From Thermoplasmata archaeon (GTDB lineage Archaea > Thermoplasmatota > Thermoplasmata > Lutacidiplasmatales > UBA184): a stretch of 36,127 bases of DNA. Location of the stretch: positions 1 to 36,127 of the forward strand of contig JASHSX010000013.1 in the NCBI GenBank assembly GCA_030040865.1, in the 5' to 3' direction. Shown here piece by piece: positions 35,935 to 36,127 of the stretch. How positions within the stretch are numbered: position 1 is the first letter of the stretch; each line of letters begins with the position of its first letter. The notes under the pieces are model-generated. The model was not told where the DNA came from and searched no databases. It was given only the letters and a program-made list of their open reading frames with translations. A program made the translations under genes and the position numbers.

Positions 35935-36127
35935 CCAGGTCGTGGTAGTAAGCCCCGTTCTGTTTCAGGCAGCATTCGACTGCGCGCTCTCCTCGACGGT
36001 CGGGGAGACTCCTCCTCCCGTCGGTCAGGGCTTGCTCCCGGGGAGTCGGCCGTTTCACCAGATCCCGGTGGAGCCTCCGGGGCGGCCCCATCACCGTCCC
36101 ACCGGGCTGTGTCGTTTCTGCTCCGTG
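35935..36127 (-). ncRNA. rnpB: Archaeal RNase P RNA, 3' portion (5' part lies beyond the window end)
   Basis: The minus strand reads ...GCAGAAACGACACAGCCC...TGGTGAAACGGCC...GGGAGCAAGCCC...AATGCTGCCTGAAACAGAACGGGGCTTACTACC. These match conserved RNase P RNA blocks (AGAAACGACAC, GGAGCAAGCCC, AATGCTGCC, ACAGAA...GGCTTACT). Boundaries approximate. Confidence 0.88.

Noticed and set aside
35721-36094. Minus-strand ORFs 35721..35975 and 35864..36094
   Set aside because: They cover the RNase P RNA and the antisense of the toroid-fold gene; no protein features.
1-36127. CRISPR arrays, transposases, integrases, phage or defence genes
   Set aside because: No direct-repeat arrays, recombinase motifs or terminal inverted repeats seen; the region reads as chromosomal metabolic and surface-protein loci.

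Overview
This is a high-GC archaeal chromosome segment. It is probably from the Thermoplasmatota: thermopsin, Cdc48-like AAA and 'F-x-E-S-G-L-P-x-G-x-x-W-S-V' surface modules, archaeal PyrB/PyrI, archaeal RNase P RNA and TATA-type promoters all fit, but the lineage is an inference. Most genes are on the minus strand, and most long plus-strand ORFs in the track are GC-rich antisense artefacts. From left to right: (1) a minus-strand surface cluster from about 15.3 kb down to 0. It encodes a giant repeat protein, a Cys-rich VWA-like exported protein, two paralogous exported proteins with matching C-terminal tails, and a tandem AAA+ ATPase whose N-terminal half is a polytopic membrane domain (truncated by the window start). 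(2) A 14-repeat YVTN beta-propeller surface protein. (3) An amino-acid biosynthesis block: tyrA (+), a chorismate mutase-aspartokinase fusion (-), and a tightly overlapping operon thrC - MoaD/ThiS-like sulfur carrier ending GG-AGF - homoserine dehydrogenase - homoserine kinase (-). A divergent HTH-CBS regulator follows. (4) A thermopsin-family surface protein. (5) pyrB-pyrI plus a GDT1-like membrane protein. (6) An EamA transporter, a small Cys-rich zinc protein, a HAD hydrolase, a terpenoid-cyclase-fold protein, and the 3' part of RNase P RNA at the right edge (-). The best novelty candidates are the membrane-integrated double-AAA ATPase with its linked surface operon, the MoaD-like carrier with a C-terminal extension inside a homoserine/threonine operon, and the chorismate mutase-aspartokinase fusion.
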